Shown piece by piece: positions 11,106 to 24,331 of a stretch of 53,877 nt of DNA (position 1 is the first letter of the stretch; each line of letters starts with the position of its first letter). The translations under genes and the position numbers were made by a program. The notes beneath the pieces are model-generated. The model did not search any database. It was not told the DNA's origin and saw only the letters and a list, made by a program, of their open reading frames with translations. Source of the DNA: Bugula neritina (Eukaryota > Bryozoa > Gymnolaemata > Cheilostomatida > Bugulidae); contig CAXIUT010000148.1 in the NCBI GenBank assembly GCA_964035545.1, forward strand, positions 1 through 53,877, given 5' to 3'.

Positions 11106-12905
11106 ATGGGTAGCAAACTAAAAAATATCAAGACTTTTCTTTCAGGTTTGGATCAATTTCCTCACACATCCTTTCTGACCTACAAATCTGAGTACGCCTA
11201 CACTACTGCAACAGGAGGTATTGCTTCTATATTGATCGTAATTATTGTATTGCTATTGGTTATAAGCTAAACTATATCAGTTGTCAATAAATAAATAGTG
11301 AAGACATCTACTAATACCATCACAAAAGTTGATGCTTATTCAAATGTAACTTTTAGTCCAGAAGGAGGTATCATGTTTATGTTCAGATTGCCTGATGCTA
11401 ACTACTATGGTCCTAACCAAACTAATTTTTACTATGAATTTACTTCCATAGGTTAGAATATCCCCTTGGTACCTTGCACAGCAGATCATGTTAATTTTAA
11501 AAATTTATAGATCTACTATGATGGCTATATGTGTCCTTAGCTTGGAAGCTCTATTATTATCTTGGACGAAGATGATGGAAGTCGACCAAGCTGGGTTCAT
11601 TTATATAACTGTTTTTATAAAGGTATTCCATAATCTTTTGCTAATTGTGTGACTTCTTATTATCCTTAGGAAATGGTGCTATCATTTAAAGTAATAAATA
11701 GCCAGATAAATCCTTCATTAACAGAAGACTATGTTTCTTACTACATGTAAGATTTTAACTTTAAATTCAATCCAGTAGCGCCAGTAGAAAGTCCTAAGAT
11801 AATGTAAGTTAAAATAAATGACTACACTATTACAACTGATTAAAGTTTGATTCCTATTCAAAGTTTAAATGTTGAAAAAGGAGTATATACTTCAGAATTT
11901 AGTTAATATATTCCACAACTACAAAGCACATTCACAAAAACATGGGATGTAGGAATCAGTTTCGTCAAAGGCAATAGAAAAATTACCTATAATCGTAACT
12001 TTCAAAGATTAGATTAACTCCTCTCTTACGTAGGTGGTCTAATTGGATCCATCATTGCAGCTGCCTTCTTGATTAAATCATACAATAAATTTTGCTACAA
12101 TCTCAGTGTGGGAAATAAAATCATGACTGACAATTAAAATAAACCCATTAATTCAGACAAATTCAACATTATATCTTATCTGAAGTGCATGTTCTATAAG
12201 GTCTTCTCTTGTTGCTGTAGCTGTTGCAAGTGGAAAGATACATCTCAATATATTTAAGCAGCATAAGAAGTCATGAAACAAATTGATGTAGTTTTACTGA
12301 TGAGAAGGATAACTTTCTTAGAAAGATGTGTTACTTTGCTACTGCCTGAACATTATGTCAATTTGCTTTATATCTATAAAAAATCAACTCTTGAAGAAAC
12401 AAAAAAATAAAGATAAAAGTATCATTATGCGTACAAACTCAAAAAAAAGATAGAAGAAACAGAGGTAGATCACAATACTCCAGGGAATGAAAAGCAATCA
12501 GAAAGAGACAATCCTCTTCGTTAAAATTTACAGCCTTAACATTAACCTGGATATCTGGATGAACTCAGTCAAAGCTAAGTCTCATAAATAAGAAATTCAA
12601 CATTTGCTATGCTAAAAAGAAAAGCTGATATTGTTAAAAAGGAAATAAAGTAGTAGAACCAGACAGGTTAGAAAGTAGCTTTGAATCTCGATCCTCAGTA
12701 TTTTGATTTTTTCAACAATGAAAATTAAAATAAATTTAAAGAATAGGATAAAGCTAGGTTCAAGAAAAATACAAGAAATGATGACTAAAATAATGAAAAA
12801 GACAGCTAAAAAATAAGAAAAGTTGAAAAGAATGAAGTTGAGATTGAAATGCAGAAATTTTAAAATAAAAAGAAGAATTATAATTAGCCATATTAAAGTG
12901 ATTGA
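11106..12905 (+). CDS. Two-span membrane protein with large extracytoplasmic domain
   Basis: A 599-residue single exon. A first membrane helix at ~38-58 (GGIASILIVIIVLLLVIS) is followed by a ~250-residue beta-rich domain with conserved-looking Cys and aromatic residues. A second helix comes at ~308-328 (YVGGLIGSIIAAAFLIK). Then comes a long cytosolic tail: a Cys cluster near 370, a helical segment and an Asn/Lys/Glu-rich end. Ciliate genomes carry large families of such proteins, with a short N-terminus (FPHTSFLTYKSEYAYTTATGG-like) and helices at both ends of an ectodomain. I do not know the function of that family. The stop lies 93 bases before an interior telomere-repeat block, and no TGA exists on the opposite strand between them. 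Confidence 0.7.
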
Positions 12906-12998
12906 TATAAAATTCCTTAGTATTATATTAAATATTATAATTTTAAAGAATAAAAATTATGACTGTTATAATATAAACTTAATATTTAAAATAAATAA

Positions 12999-13108
12999 GG
13001 GGTTGGGGTTGGGGTTGGGGTTGGGGTTGGGGTTGGGGTTGGGGTTGGGGTTGGGGTTGGGTGGGGTTGGGGTTGGGGTTGGGGTTGGGGTTGGGGGTTG
13101 GGGTTGGG
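12999..13108. repeat. Interior telomere-repeat block 1, (GGGGTT)n, 110 nt
   Basis: GGGGTT repeats on the plus strand with two defects: a lost T (GGGTGGGG around 13059-13066) and a GGGGG at 13093-13097. The block can be read as a perfect 63-nt array (12999-13061, ending TTGGG), one T, and a second 46-nt array also ending TTGGG. It lies where the C-terminal end of the midasin MIDAS domain should continue. The length (110) is not a multiple of three, unlike the other three blocks. It is intact at its left edge next to sequence downstream of the membrane-protein gene. Confidence 0.95.
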
Positions 13109-16100
13109 TCAGACATAAAATTTTTTATCTTCATCTTCTTATCTACATATTCCACTGTTTTTATACTCAAAATTGATGATTTCTAAGAATCAACTATAAT
13201 AAAAATATATGTGATATCTTCCTTTCTAGCGTCTTTCATAAATGGATGCACCAACTTCTTATTCATCTTTCCATCAGATATTATAAAACATAACTTCTTC
13301 ACCTATACATTAACATCTTACTCCTAAATCCGATGAAATACTTATAATGAAGACTTCATAAAGGAAGCCATTGATAAATCATGACTATTACTTGACTCAT
13401 ACTCAAAATGGAAACTGTTTACAATATCCTGACTATTCAAAATATCTCCGAATTTCTTAAAAGTAACCATTTAGTCCCTTATTGCACAGATACTTGTCTT
13501 GATAGATAAATGCTAAAGAGCCATACTTATAGCAAGAGAACCTTTCAAAGCTTAATTGCCTACATTTCCATAATGCATCGATTTAGTATCATCCAAACCA
13601 ATCATTATGTAGTAATTTCTTTCACTAGGTTAAGTTCTTCTCAACCAGATCCTGTCTTTTCGATAATTAGAAGCAATAAAAGGAATTATTTTTTTTAGAT
13701 TAAGCTTTTTACCTGTCTTAAAGTCCCCTCGATATTCTGAATTATCCATTGGTTCTAAAACACTCTTCAGTTGCTCCTCTAATATTTTACTCACTTCGTA
13801 AGCTTAGTTCAAAATCTATCTAGAATGTTAGTTTTAAGGGTTATTTTATTTTTTCGATTCTATTTTAATAGAGGAAAGAGCTTTTCTAATTAAATGTTCT
13901 TTGTCATCCACATTTATAATTGTCTTTTATTACTTTTATTGCTTTTCTTTCTTAGAATTAGCACTTAACTGAGGATATTTTTCTTATAAACTTGCTTTTT
14001 AAGCTTTTTATTTATTTTCATCGCCTTTGGTTTCATTTTTAGATATTTTTTGATTTTCTTCTTTCTTATCTTTAGTTTTTTATTAATTTTTATCTTTTTT
14101 AGATTTATCTTATTCTCTTCTTTATTCTTATTTTTTCTCTTTAATTTATTCCTCTTAACTCTTCATTTTTTGATCGTCTAATAATGGTAAATTTGTGGCA
14201 TATTTATCTTTTTCTTCAGTCATCTCAAATTGTTAAGCATTTTCTTCTTAGTTTGCCTTAATCTCTTCTTTTTCATCATGAATAAGCACATTCAAATCTT
14301 TTATGAACTGTTAATTGCCTTCAGATCGTTGTTGCTTCATGATCTCTTCCAAAAAGTCAGAACTAAGGTTATGAATAGGATTTCCTGAACCTTGATTACC
14401 CTATTTCTCACCTTGTCTCTCATTTCCCTCTTCTCCTTGAACATCATCAGGATTCTATTCTTGATTCAAAACCTCATTGTTTGTATTCATATCTTTCCTA
14501 CCATAGGCAGGATCATATTTTTTGGAAGGAAACGTTCTATGAGGTTTATTCTATTCTTCTTATTTACTTTATTGAGGCTATGATTATATTTATTAACCGT
14601 CTTTATTCTCATTATTTTCCTCCTACAATTTCATTAGATTAATCGTTTTATTACTCCTCTATTTAACTATGATCTTTTTCAACCTTTTACTCTTTATCTT
14701 CTCCTTCATTTTCAGAAACAGAACCTTCTTATTAAATCTATTCAGGTTTTTTATCTCCATCTATTTCAAAAGAACTATCTTCCTCTTATGGAGCTTCAAC
14801 ATTTTCTTTTTGCTTATTAATCTTATCTCCCTCCTAATTATTACTATCCAATCGCTTTTATCTTCATTATCTTCCTCACTAACCTATCTCTGCTCTTCGC
14901 CTTTTCTCTCTTCCTTAATCTCCCTTTAGTTATCAACTAACTCTTCTTCTCCTTCTTTCTGGTTCTTGATATCGACATCTGCCTCACTACCTTATGCTTC
15001 TCCAGCTTAATTTTTCATATCTTTTTATTTCTCTTTCTAATCGACATCTCCCATCTTTTCTTCAGGCTATTATCTCTATTTTCCTTATTAATTTCCTTCC
15101 TCCTGGCTTTATTCCTTTGAATACATCTATCCTTCGAAATCAGCTTCCATTTCTATATCATTTTATTATTTATTTTAAGCATTATTATTTTAATTTTTCT
15201 CTTCATTCTTTTCTCCCATAACTTGTTCTTCATACTCAATTTCTTATCCTACATTTTATGCTCCTTAATGTACTTCTCCCTCACCCATTCCCATACCATC
15301 CCCTATCTTCTAGCTTCCACTCTATTCATTCTCTTAAGCTTCTTCTTTCACACATAAACCATTTTTCTGAATATTGACTGTTATGTTTGCCAAAATGTAA
15401 CCTAACTTCATCAAAGTAAGTGTTTATCCTGATAGAATCATATCTTCATCACTTGGAATATTATTGTTGATATCTATTTTTTCGAGGCATTTTTCTGCTT
15501 TTTCAAGTTCTTCTCTAAAGATAGGGTGATAATCTTTATCTTTACTTTTTAAAAACTATCCCAGTAATATCCTTAAATCTTCTCCTTCTTCATCCACATA
15601 TCTAATTTGTCCTTGTTTAATCCTCAAATTGACCTGCACCCAGATCTTTTCAGTCACTCCCCACAACCGATTTGTTATCTCTAAATGCCACTTACTTTCA
15701 GCTCTCTGACACAATTTGTCCCATAACCCATAATAGTATTTTACACCTCGATTGTATGTTTCATCAGAAGTAAACATCTATCGAGTTAAGTAAGAATATT
15801 CAATAGATTTCGTAATATGAATTTTATGGAAATGTTCCTACAACTAGTCAAGATATCCACGGATTACTAATAGTTTCGATTGGGTGTTATAGTGATCCTG
15901 TTGCAGGTCAGTTAAAGTTGTAAATACACGCTTTATTATCATTTAGTAATCATCAATATCCTACACTTATATGTTCTATTCTTACATTTTTTATTATTCT
16001 TGTTCTTAACTATTCTAACTTTAAATTTTATCTTCATTGCTTTCTTCTTAATCTTCCAAATCTTCTTTTTTATCTTCAAGTAACTCCAACAATCCATTTT

Positions 16101-19100
16101 TAAACTCTCTGATAGTGCTATAAAACTGATCATTTAATATTTGCTGATGATAATTACCAATATTGACTGATAACTCTTCTTCATATCTTCTCAAAATATG
16201 ATGTATCTTTCTTTGAAACTTCTCACAAGTACTCTTGAATATCAAATATTAATTACTATTCCAACCTGCCAACTTCTAGTATTCTTTCATCTACTTCATC
16301 TTTCCCTTACGTACAGATATCATTAACTTCTCACTATATCTACCCAAATAACGATAAAATCCAATTACTCTAAACAATACGTTTCTATAACTTTAGCCGT
16401 CAGGAATCAATCTTTCTTTCTACATAAACATCAATAATCTAATCCTGAACTCAAGACACGATACCTTAGATTCTCTCAAATATTTTTAACATACAATAAA
16501 GAGTTCTTTCTCCTCAGAAATGTGTTTGACCTGACGATATATTTCCAAAAACTATATGATATCACTTTTTTATATCCTTCTCAACTTCAAATTCATCATT
16601 TCCTTCCAATTCTTCAACTACATCTTCCTCACCTTCAAACAGTTCTAAATCAACTTTGCAGTTCTAATATGATTAGCCATTGGTAATATGGCATTCACTT
16701 AGAATATTTTTTATACCAAAAACTCACAATCAATCAGTACTTTATAAATCTCTTCATAAATCGATCTTTCCTATATCTTATTACATATAGAAGCCAAGTT
16801 TTTAACATTATCAATCTGATATTTTCCCAATAACACATAAATATCCTGTAGTATACCTGGCAAAGGTGAAACCAACTCCTTTATCACTCCAGGATTATGA
16901 TCCTCGTAGATATTGATCACTTTTTGCTAAAATTTTAATATCACAGTGGTACTACATACTAACTACTCAAAAGATGCACATCCATCAAGCAACCCTTTCG
17001 ACAGGTAGCGATAGTATTGTTCCCTTGGTTTAGTTAGCAACATGTGTAATTAATCATATGGAGACTATAGTCTTGGTTTTTAGGTTGTAGTATATTTACC
17101 AAATAACTAGTTAAACTCCTAATCCATATTTTGTTTATTTTTATTAACACCTTTATCAGAATACTAATCCACAATAACATTCTTCTCGAACTGTTTCTTA
17201 TACTTCAAATAATCTTTAGTACGATCAACTTCCTACTCCTCTTCTTTCTCACACATCCCTTCGATCAACTCTCTCACATTTTTCTTTCCTCGAACTATCA
17301 TCCCACTAAGAGATGGCTCTCGCTCAGGTTAAGACATATACTTGGAATAGTAAATTAATTGCAAAGATAGATAAAATGGCATGAGAATGTCACTATAGAT
17401 ATGGTAATAGCTGTAGTATGTTTATGTTATTGTTTAAACTATGGTTTTTAGTGTGAAATTATGATGTTATAGTTTGGTGGAGTACTGGATGAGGTGGTTG
17501 TAAAAGTCAATCAAGTTTTATATATTATCATATCCTCTATAAACTAATTTCTTTTGAATATATCCCATCTACTGTTTATATTCATTTATGTTTTAATCTA
17601 TTTTTTGTAATTAACTAGGTTTATAACCAAAATACTTCAAATCAGCTAGCTATTTATATTTCTAGAGATAAATTTGATCATTGTTTATCAACTATTTATA
17701 ATATTTGTAGTTCATTTCGTTTTTCAAATGATAACAGATGTTTACATTCATGTTAGTATGAGGTTTAAAGAGTTACCATAAAACAAGACCTTGTTCCATT
17801 GAAGTTTTATCTGATAAACTGTCATAGATATTCAATTCTTTCATAAAATTAACTACATATTGGCTATCTAAGATATTTCCTATTAAAGCTCTCTTTTTCT
17901 TAACATTTGTCATTAATACTTACATGGCCTAAAAGTGTTTAATTCTTGCCTACCTGCACCATCCACTAAGAGCTTTTACCTCAACTTCCATAAACCTGAC
18001 CATCTCAGCAACAACTTTCTCAACACCACCCAGCACATCCTCCATAAAGACACCCTAGCCACATACAGCTCTAAAATGAAAATTATCACGACTCATCATA
18101 TATCTCACTGACTAATAACTATCAAGAATGGGAACCAATTTGAACTATTCCTAGCTATATTGAATCAACAATTATTTAACCTTATCTTTGAACAACTATT
18201 AGTAGAGACGTTCTATTTATTTATAGTATTTTCGGAGAAGATCTTTTGAGTTTGATTGCAGAAGCATGGGAAGAATAGTCAAAGCACTCTTCTTGAAATT
18301 ATTAACATTACATATGCATAGAATTTTGAATTTACGAATTATTTCGCTTAACTGTTCTTCATTCTCACCTAGAAGTGGTAGCTTAGTAACAATATACTTT
18401 TAATTTGATGCAAAAAAGCACTGAAGAATCACTTTGCCTAAGAACTAGTCTTTACTACTTGATAAAGCCACTTTTGAACAAATCTTTTAAGTCATACTCT
18501 AAATAGGCTCATTCAAAATGTATTCTACTTTGTATTTTTGTTTGATGTGATGAATCAATTTCTCTCTAACTTAATCTTTACTTTTAATCTCTTCAGAATA
18601 TTCATTATTACAAACTCTATCCAACACTCTTCTCCAAGCTTGTACTCCAGTTCTACTCTGCTACTCATTCATAAGCTATACTATCATTGATTGAGTTTCA
18701 TCAATTCTAATAGAAGCATCATGACTAACCAAAGTAGTTTCATTGGATTTGTAATATTCGTTTGAGTCTATGAAATTTTGATGTCTTTATTCAAGTGATA
18801 GAATGATAAATTTTGATATATCTGTTTTCTTGCTCTTAAGATTATCAACTCCCATAACTATCTTTTTTTATTGATTATAAACATCGCCTAAACCTTTTTC
18901 AATCCTTTAACCTATCAAATCACTAGGTACTTAGACATATACCACTCCATTTCCTCTCAAACTTTTAACCACTTTTGACTACACAAAAACAAATCTAGTT
19001 TCCTAAGATTTATACTAGTCTTCTCTGTCTTTTGCAAAAAGTTACTAAAACTGACTTTTTTATTCTTCCATTTATTTTCCAACAGATATTTGTTAATAAG

Positions 19101-22100
19101 TTCCTAAAAGATCATTGATATCAACCATAGTTGAAATGAGAATCGAAGTGAGAGTTGTATTAAGCAGATAAGCCAATGCCTTAACAACAGAAAGACGAAT
19201 ATGACTCTCACCAACCAAAAAGACACTAAATCTACTGTATTTATAGATCAGATAAGTCATAATAACACTATGAACCAATGTAGAATTAGATATACCAAAA
19301 GAATTTTTCAAAGGAAGTAACTTTAGCACTTATCTTTAGTATAAACTGTATTTATCATTAAAGGATAAATCTATAAAAGATGGAAGATTTAATATTTATA
19401 AAGCTTTGTTCGTTAAACCTATTTTGCTCAATTGTATCACAAATTACAAGTTTTTATATTGACATATCTTTTTATTGACTCAATAACTTCTAAACCAAAG
19501 AAATCAACTTTTCATCTTTTGTTAAATAAGGATACTTAGATTTTAAGTAATTAAGTTGAGTCTCACATTTTACTTCAGGGATATATATCTTCACAAATCT
19601 GTTCAAAAAACTATTAGGCAAACCTTTTCTGCCTCCACCTTATCGTCTCAAAACAACCACTCCTTTAAAATTTTCATGCTTATAAAAGGTCTAATTCAAC
19701 TCCACAACAAATAAACTACCGTCTATAATCAAACAAACTATTTACTCCTTCAATTACCTGTTGCTGAGCCATATTCAAATCAACCAAAGCAACCACTCCA
19801 CCCTATCTAACTCGTCTAAGCAAAGGCTCATCATGCCATATGAACTCGCTACCTAGAGGACGATACTGACCCAAGAGATCTGATAGATCAGTTTGAGCTG
19901 AAAAAAATATCTGAGACTATGGATTCATTCCTAATACCTGTAAAGGAATATCAGTTTTAATTAACAAGTTAAAATTCATATTTTTGATTAAATCTACTAC
20001 ATATTCACTACAACTCAATCCAATCCACTCCTATTTGATCGATATCTGTTTCCCAATAAACTAAATAAGTTCTCTTTTGACTTGCTAAATTTGTTTGTTT
20101 ACCCAGAATCACTCATAGTATATCTAACTCCCTCAATAACCAAAATAAAAACTCCCCAAAAATATTTTTATTCCCATCCATCTAATGAACTTTTATTAAT
20201 AAACGTACACAACCAATCGATATCTCTCATTGTCATCATCTTACGGTATAAATTGAATCGAACCATCAACTAACAATTGTATTGAACTAGTAAATCATAA
20301 ATATGATTCACAAGTTAATTTTTAATCTCTGAAGATACTTGTAGTTTGTGTGATATCATAGTCGATATATCAGATTTGGCATCTATTACAAATTATGGAT
20401 GAGTTATTGGTTAGACCCAAATCTAAGTAAATCTATTTCTCAAAGCTGGTGATAATTATTTCTTACCATAATCGCCACTAGGATTCATCGTTGCTATCAC
20501 ACAAAATCCCTCAACTGCTTCTACCACCTACCATCCATCTCCTCTCTATATTCCCACCTTGCCACTCTCTAAGACTTAATTCAACCTCTCAAGAACACTG
20601 TTTTAAGCACCATTTATCTAATCTATCAGCAATACTCCACCATTCAACATAGCATCTATGACAACTCCATTAACAAATTAAAATTTCATTCCAGATTGTT
20701 CAGTAGAAGGTCTCAATGAACCCAAAAGATCTGACGCCTACATATGTTTATGACAATTGATACTATAAAATTTACGATCAGTTAAAGAAGCCAACAATTC
20801 AGCTAAAGTAGTTTTACCACACCCAGTCTCACCAACCAACAAAACAGGCTCACGATTATTAATAGCTTTCATAGTTAAGGCAGCCATTCTCTTAAAACTA
20901 TCATTCATCTGCACATAGATCTTTGTCCTTGAAATTGATTACTATGAAAAATGGTCTCTTACCACGCCCTAGTATTCAGCTTTTACATTAGATAAAGTCA
21001 ATTTAGATTGAGTTAAAAGCACTTTTTATACATATTGTTTTTACTAATCACTTCTTAACTTCTAAGCGAAGATAGCATAACCTTCAATAGTAAATTTTTA
21101 TTTATTAATAAAAGGTCTCTCACACCACTTCAACAAATTTCTAATAGTAATTAAACCTTATTTCTCAAAGACTCTTTGCCTTTGTCGATATCCCATCAAA
21201 CTTTATAAAGTTTTCTTTACAAAACTAGTCAACTCTTTACTATCCTTAATCAATGAACTTCTAGCCTACAATATTGCCATTGTATCTTCAGTATTTATGT
21301 CATTAAAAGATATACCAACAAATCTATTCCTGAAGGCCCGAGACAACACCTTTCTACCTGAGTAATTAGCTGGATTCTGAGTTGCAAAAATTCTAAAATT
21401 CTCATGAGGTTTTATATGTTTTTGTTGCTAAGGAATAAACAATTCTCGATTATCATCCAGTAATCTATTTAGACATTCCAGAATCTCAGTCCTTGCCAAA
21501 TTTAATTCATCAAGAATCAGCCAATGTCCCATTCTAACAGCCTTCACCAAAGGACCTTCTCTGAATACTAGTCTTCCCTCTTTATCAGGATAATAATTTC
21601 CAATATATTCTTCGATCTAAGTATGCTCATGATTGTTAATTCGAATACACTGATGACCTACTAGATCAGCCACATACCGAATCATACTTGTTTTTCCAGC
21701 AGAAGTAGGACCTTCAAGCAAAACAGGAAGTTCAGTTCCAGCAATAGCTCTAAGAAGATCTTTCAAATGTTATTTAAATGTATCAGTCAAATGAAATATT
21801 TAACTGTTTTGAGGTTCATAACTACCTTTAGTCAAAAGAAAGCCTTGAATTTGAACAGTATTAAGGCTATATTTAGGCACACTTTCATTAAGATATGACT
21901 TAAGAAGTTACTTTTCTCCAAAACCAAGCATCAGCCCATCATATACACTTCTATTCCATCCATAAACTTCTTTATTTCGATTGATATAATGCAAAGCTCT
22001 AACCAAATTTCTCAAAGAAACAGTTTTTATTTTTTTAATATCGAAAAACAACTAAGATATATCATATTCATTCAACTGAGGACATAACTCTTTAGTCATC

Positions 22101-24331
22101 ATTTGAATATCAGCTTTATTGGGTTCAGACATAACAATAGACGTAAATTTATTTTATAAATTCGCAGGTAATTTCTTTTTACCAGAATCGTTCGCAGGAT
22201 TCATACAAGCAACTATCCTAAAATCTTTATGTCTTTCAATATAACTAAGATCTCCTTTCTAGTATAACATCAAACTCTTGCCCTCGATCAATGGAACAAT
22301 CTTCTGCAATACGTCATTAGTAGCCAAATTGATCTAATCAATCAATATCCAATCTCCATTTCTTATAGCTTTTATCAGATTACCTTCCAGAAAACTAAAT
22401 ACCAAATTACTATCTATTCTATCCAAATTAAATAATATATTGTTGAATTTTCTTAAGGGGTTGGGGTTGGGGTTGGGGTTGGGGTTGGGGTTGGGGTTGG
22501 GGTTGGGGTTGGGGTTGGGGTTGGGTAAACTTTTTAGTAATACCTCGATCTTACCTGTTATGTAATAATTCAAAAGATTATTCAGGTATCCTTAGTTTTT
22601 CTATGCTCCTGGCACTTCTTCTCTAAATTTTTAAATAAATGAGTTTAATAGTTATTTAAGAAGAATTCTACAGTCAACAGGTTTGAATCCTCCAATCAAA
22701 TCCATCACATCAGTTCCGCTTGACATATTGTAAACATATAATTTATGACCACTTAATTATGCCAAATATTGAACTAAAGTTGTTTTTCCACATCCAGTTT
22801 CACTGATTAATAAAGGATATTCATCCAACTAAAAACTTATAGATAACTTCTCAAGAACTCCAAGTGAATATTGAGTCTTAACCACCTTTAGCAAAGGTTG
22901 ACCCAAACACTTTATATCAGCTCTACCTATCGATAGTTGCTTGTATTTCTATTGATAACTAATCACTCGATTTTAAGTTAATTTATTGGTCAGATCGTTA
23001 ACCTAAAGTTGAATATCATCCATAAATTATTGAGTAAAGTAGCCATTCCATAACTGCCTGTTAGCTTAATCATCAATAGTATCCATATTTAAGTTCAAAA
23101 TTCTTTTTCTAAGACGAATGATTCTTTTCCATAGCTTGTTACTTCCTTGATAGTTTAAATGTTTCCAATTTTATTCGAAAATTTTCAATATATATTCTTT
23201 ATTAGTTGTATTATCGATAATTGGTACAATGCTTAGTACTCCTTTCGCAGACAATTATATATGTCTAACCAATTTACCTATCATCATTTTACTTTTTTTA
23301 TCTTTTTCTCCTCCTAAAATACCCAAAATTCTAAAACCGGGACTAGCTTTAACAGTTTTCTGATTATGAGTCATTCTTCCTTCCTTGGATAACGACACAA
23401 CACTAACTAGTAACTAATTAGATATTTGATTGAAGTTGTTAAATATGATAGTAATTCCCTTTTCCATAGCATAAGTCAAAGGACCTCTAATATACTAAAA
23501 CTATCCAAATTTTTATTTACAAACATAGTTCCCTAAAAGACTATTCAACTAGACAGTTCTATCCAACCAAACCTAGATATGCTATGATGTATAGTTCTCA
23601 GGAAGATAGTTAATTGTCATAATTTTTGATTGAGCAAGTTCTATATCAATTTCATGATAACAACCATTCAATTTCTCACATGTAATTTTCTAATCAGAAT
23701 ATATTTCATTCATTATCTTTCTTTTCAATTAGATCAGACTATTGATATAATCTCTGACTCTCAAAACAGTATCTTTTGATATATTTTTACTCATAGCTTC
23801 AGTAGACGATAAAAATTGCTGATTTGCAAAGGTAGTCACTACATTAGTCCATAATCCTTCTTAGTAACTATTATTTTCATAATCAGGAACTCGATCTATA
23901 TTCAATATTTTAAAATCTAATTAAGAAGTGAGGGATATTATGTTCAATACCTCCAACTGAAGTGTCCTTCTTCCATCAATTTTCCAATACAAATGTTCCC
24001 CTATTATTTTTTAAATCCATTTTTGAACATCTTTCACCATAACTGCATGCACATATCCAGTTAAAGCCACTATCTTGATTTTATCAAGTTTATTCCATCC
24101 AGAAGAAGAATTGTTATTGACTATTTCATCAAGAATAGGAAACAAACTAATAGGATGTTTATTCAAGAAAGAAGCAGGATCTACTTAATGATCTGTTTCT
24201 ATAGTTCTATTATAAGTTGAATAAGGTTATTTTTGTTTGATATTTCTCATTGAAAACGATTGTTGAATGCCAACTTTATTATAATTATACTAATCAGCAA
24301 TATAATAACAATATCTGCTATCAATTATCAT
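12999..24331 (-). CDS. MDN1: Midasin (dynein-related AAA+ ribosome-assembly ATPase), C-terminus disrupted
   Basis: A giant minus-strand gene of roughly 3,700 codons. Six-AAA architecture is visible. AAA1 is degenerate (~23.3-24.2 kb). AAA2 has SETGCGKTTLVQYLAE, LIGGFKPVD and Walker B LIDEINLA. Later modules show WLILDELNLA, SRAFRNRF, GETGCGKTTLAELLA, LIDEINGA and LRNRFT. Then come a long linker, an Asp/Glu-rich segment (~14.0-15.4 kb) and a C-terminal MIDAS domain with IGLDDTKSM. Midasin uses this layout to strip assembly factors from pre-60S ribosomes. Walker B Glu is TAG in two modules, key evidence for UAR = Glu. A telomere block at 22457 inserts Pro-Asn repeats into AAA2. At the 3' end the MIDAS domain runs into block 12999-13108 and the last conserved strands (FPFPYYI-type) are not found; the first in-frame TGA is at 12760, inside the neighbour. 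The start at 24331 is uncertain, as the frame is open upstream. Confidence 0.85.
22457..22525. repeat. Interior telomere-repeat block 2, in-frame in midasin AAA2
   Basis: A perfect GGGG(TTGGGG)nTTGGG array of 69 nt. On the sense (minus) strand it reads CCC AAC repeats and would encode alternating Pro-Asn. The frame is continuous across it, from the LNYYITGKIEVLLKSL side to the RKFNN...NLVFSFLEGNLIKAI side. Both flanks match the variable loop before the Walker B strand of midasin AAA2. Reading it as an intron (GTTTAC...CTTAAG, 79 nt) would break the frame. Confidence 0.95.

Noticed and set aside
12823-13176. A plus-strand reading frame giving long Gly-Leu and Gly-Val repeats over the telomere block
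   Set aside because: Pure GGGGTT repeats have no stop in any frame, so an ORF there is automatic. It starts inside the real membrane-protein gene in another frame.
22457-22525. Block 2 as a chimeric join of two chromosomes
   Set aside because: The same gene continues in frame and in conserved order on both sides, so two unrelated chromosomes are not being joined. This argument does not hold for block 1, which stays open.
22452-22530. Block 2 as a 79-nt intron (GTTTAC...CTTAAG) in midasin
   Set aside because: Removing 79 nt shifts the frame, while the unspliced frame keeps conserved AAA2 sequence on both sides. The 3' border TTAAG is also atypical.
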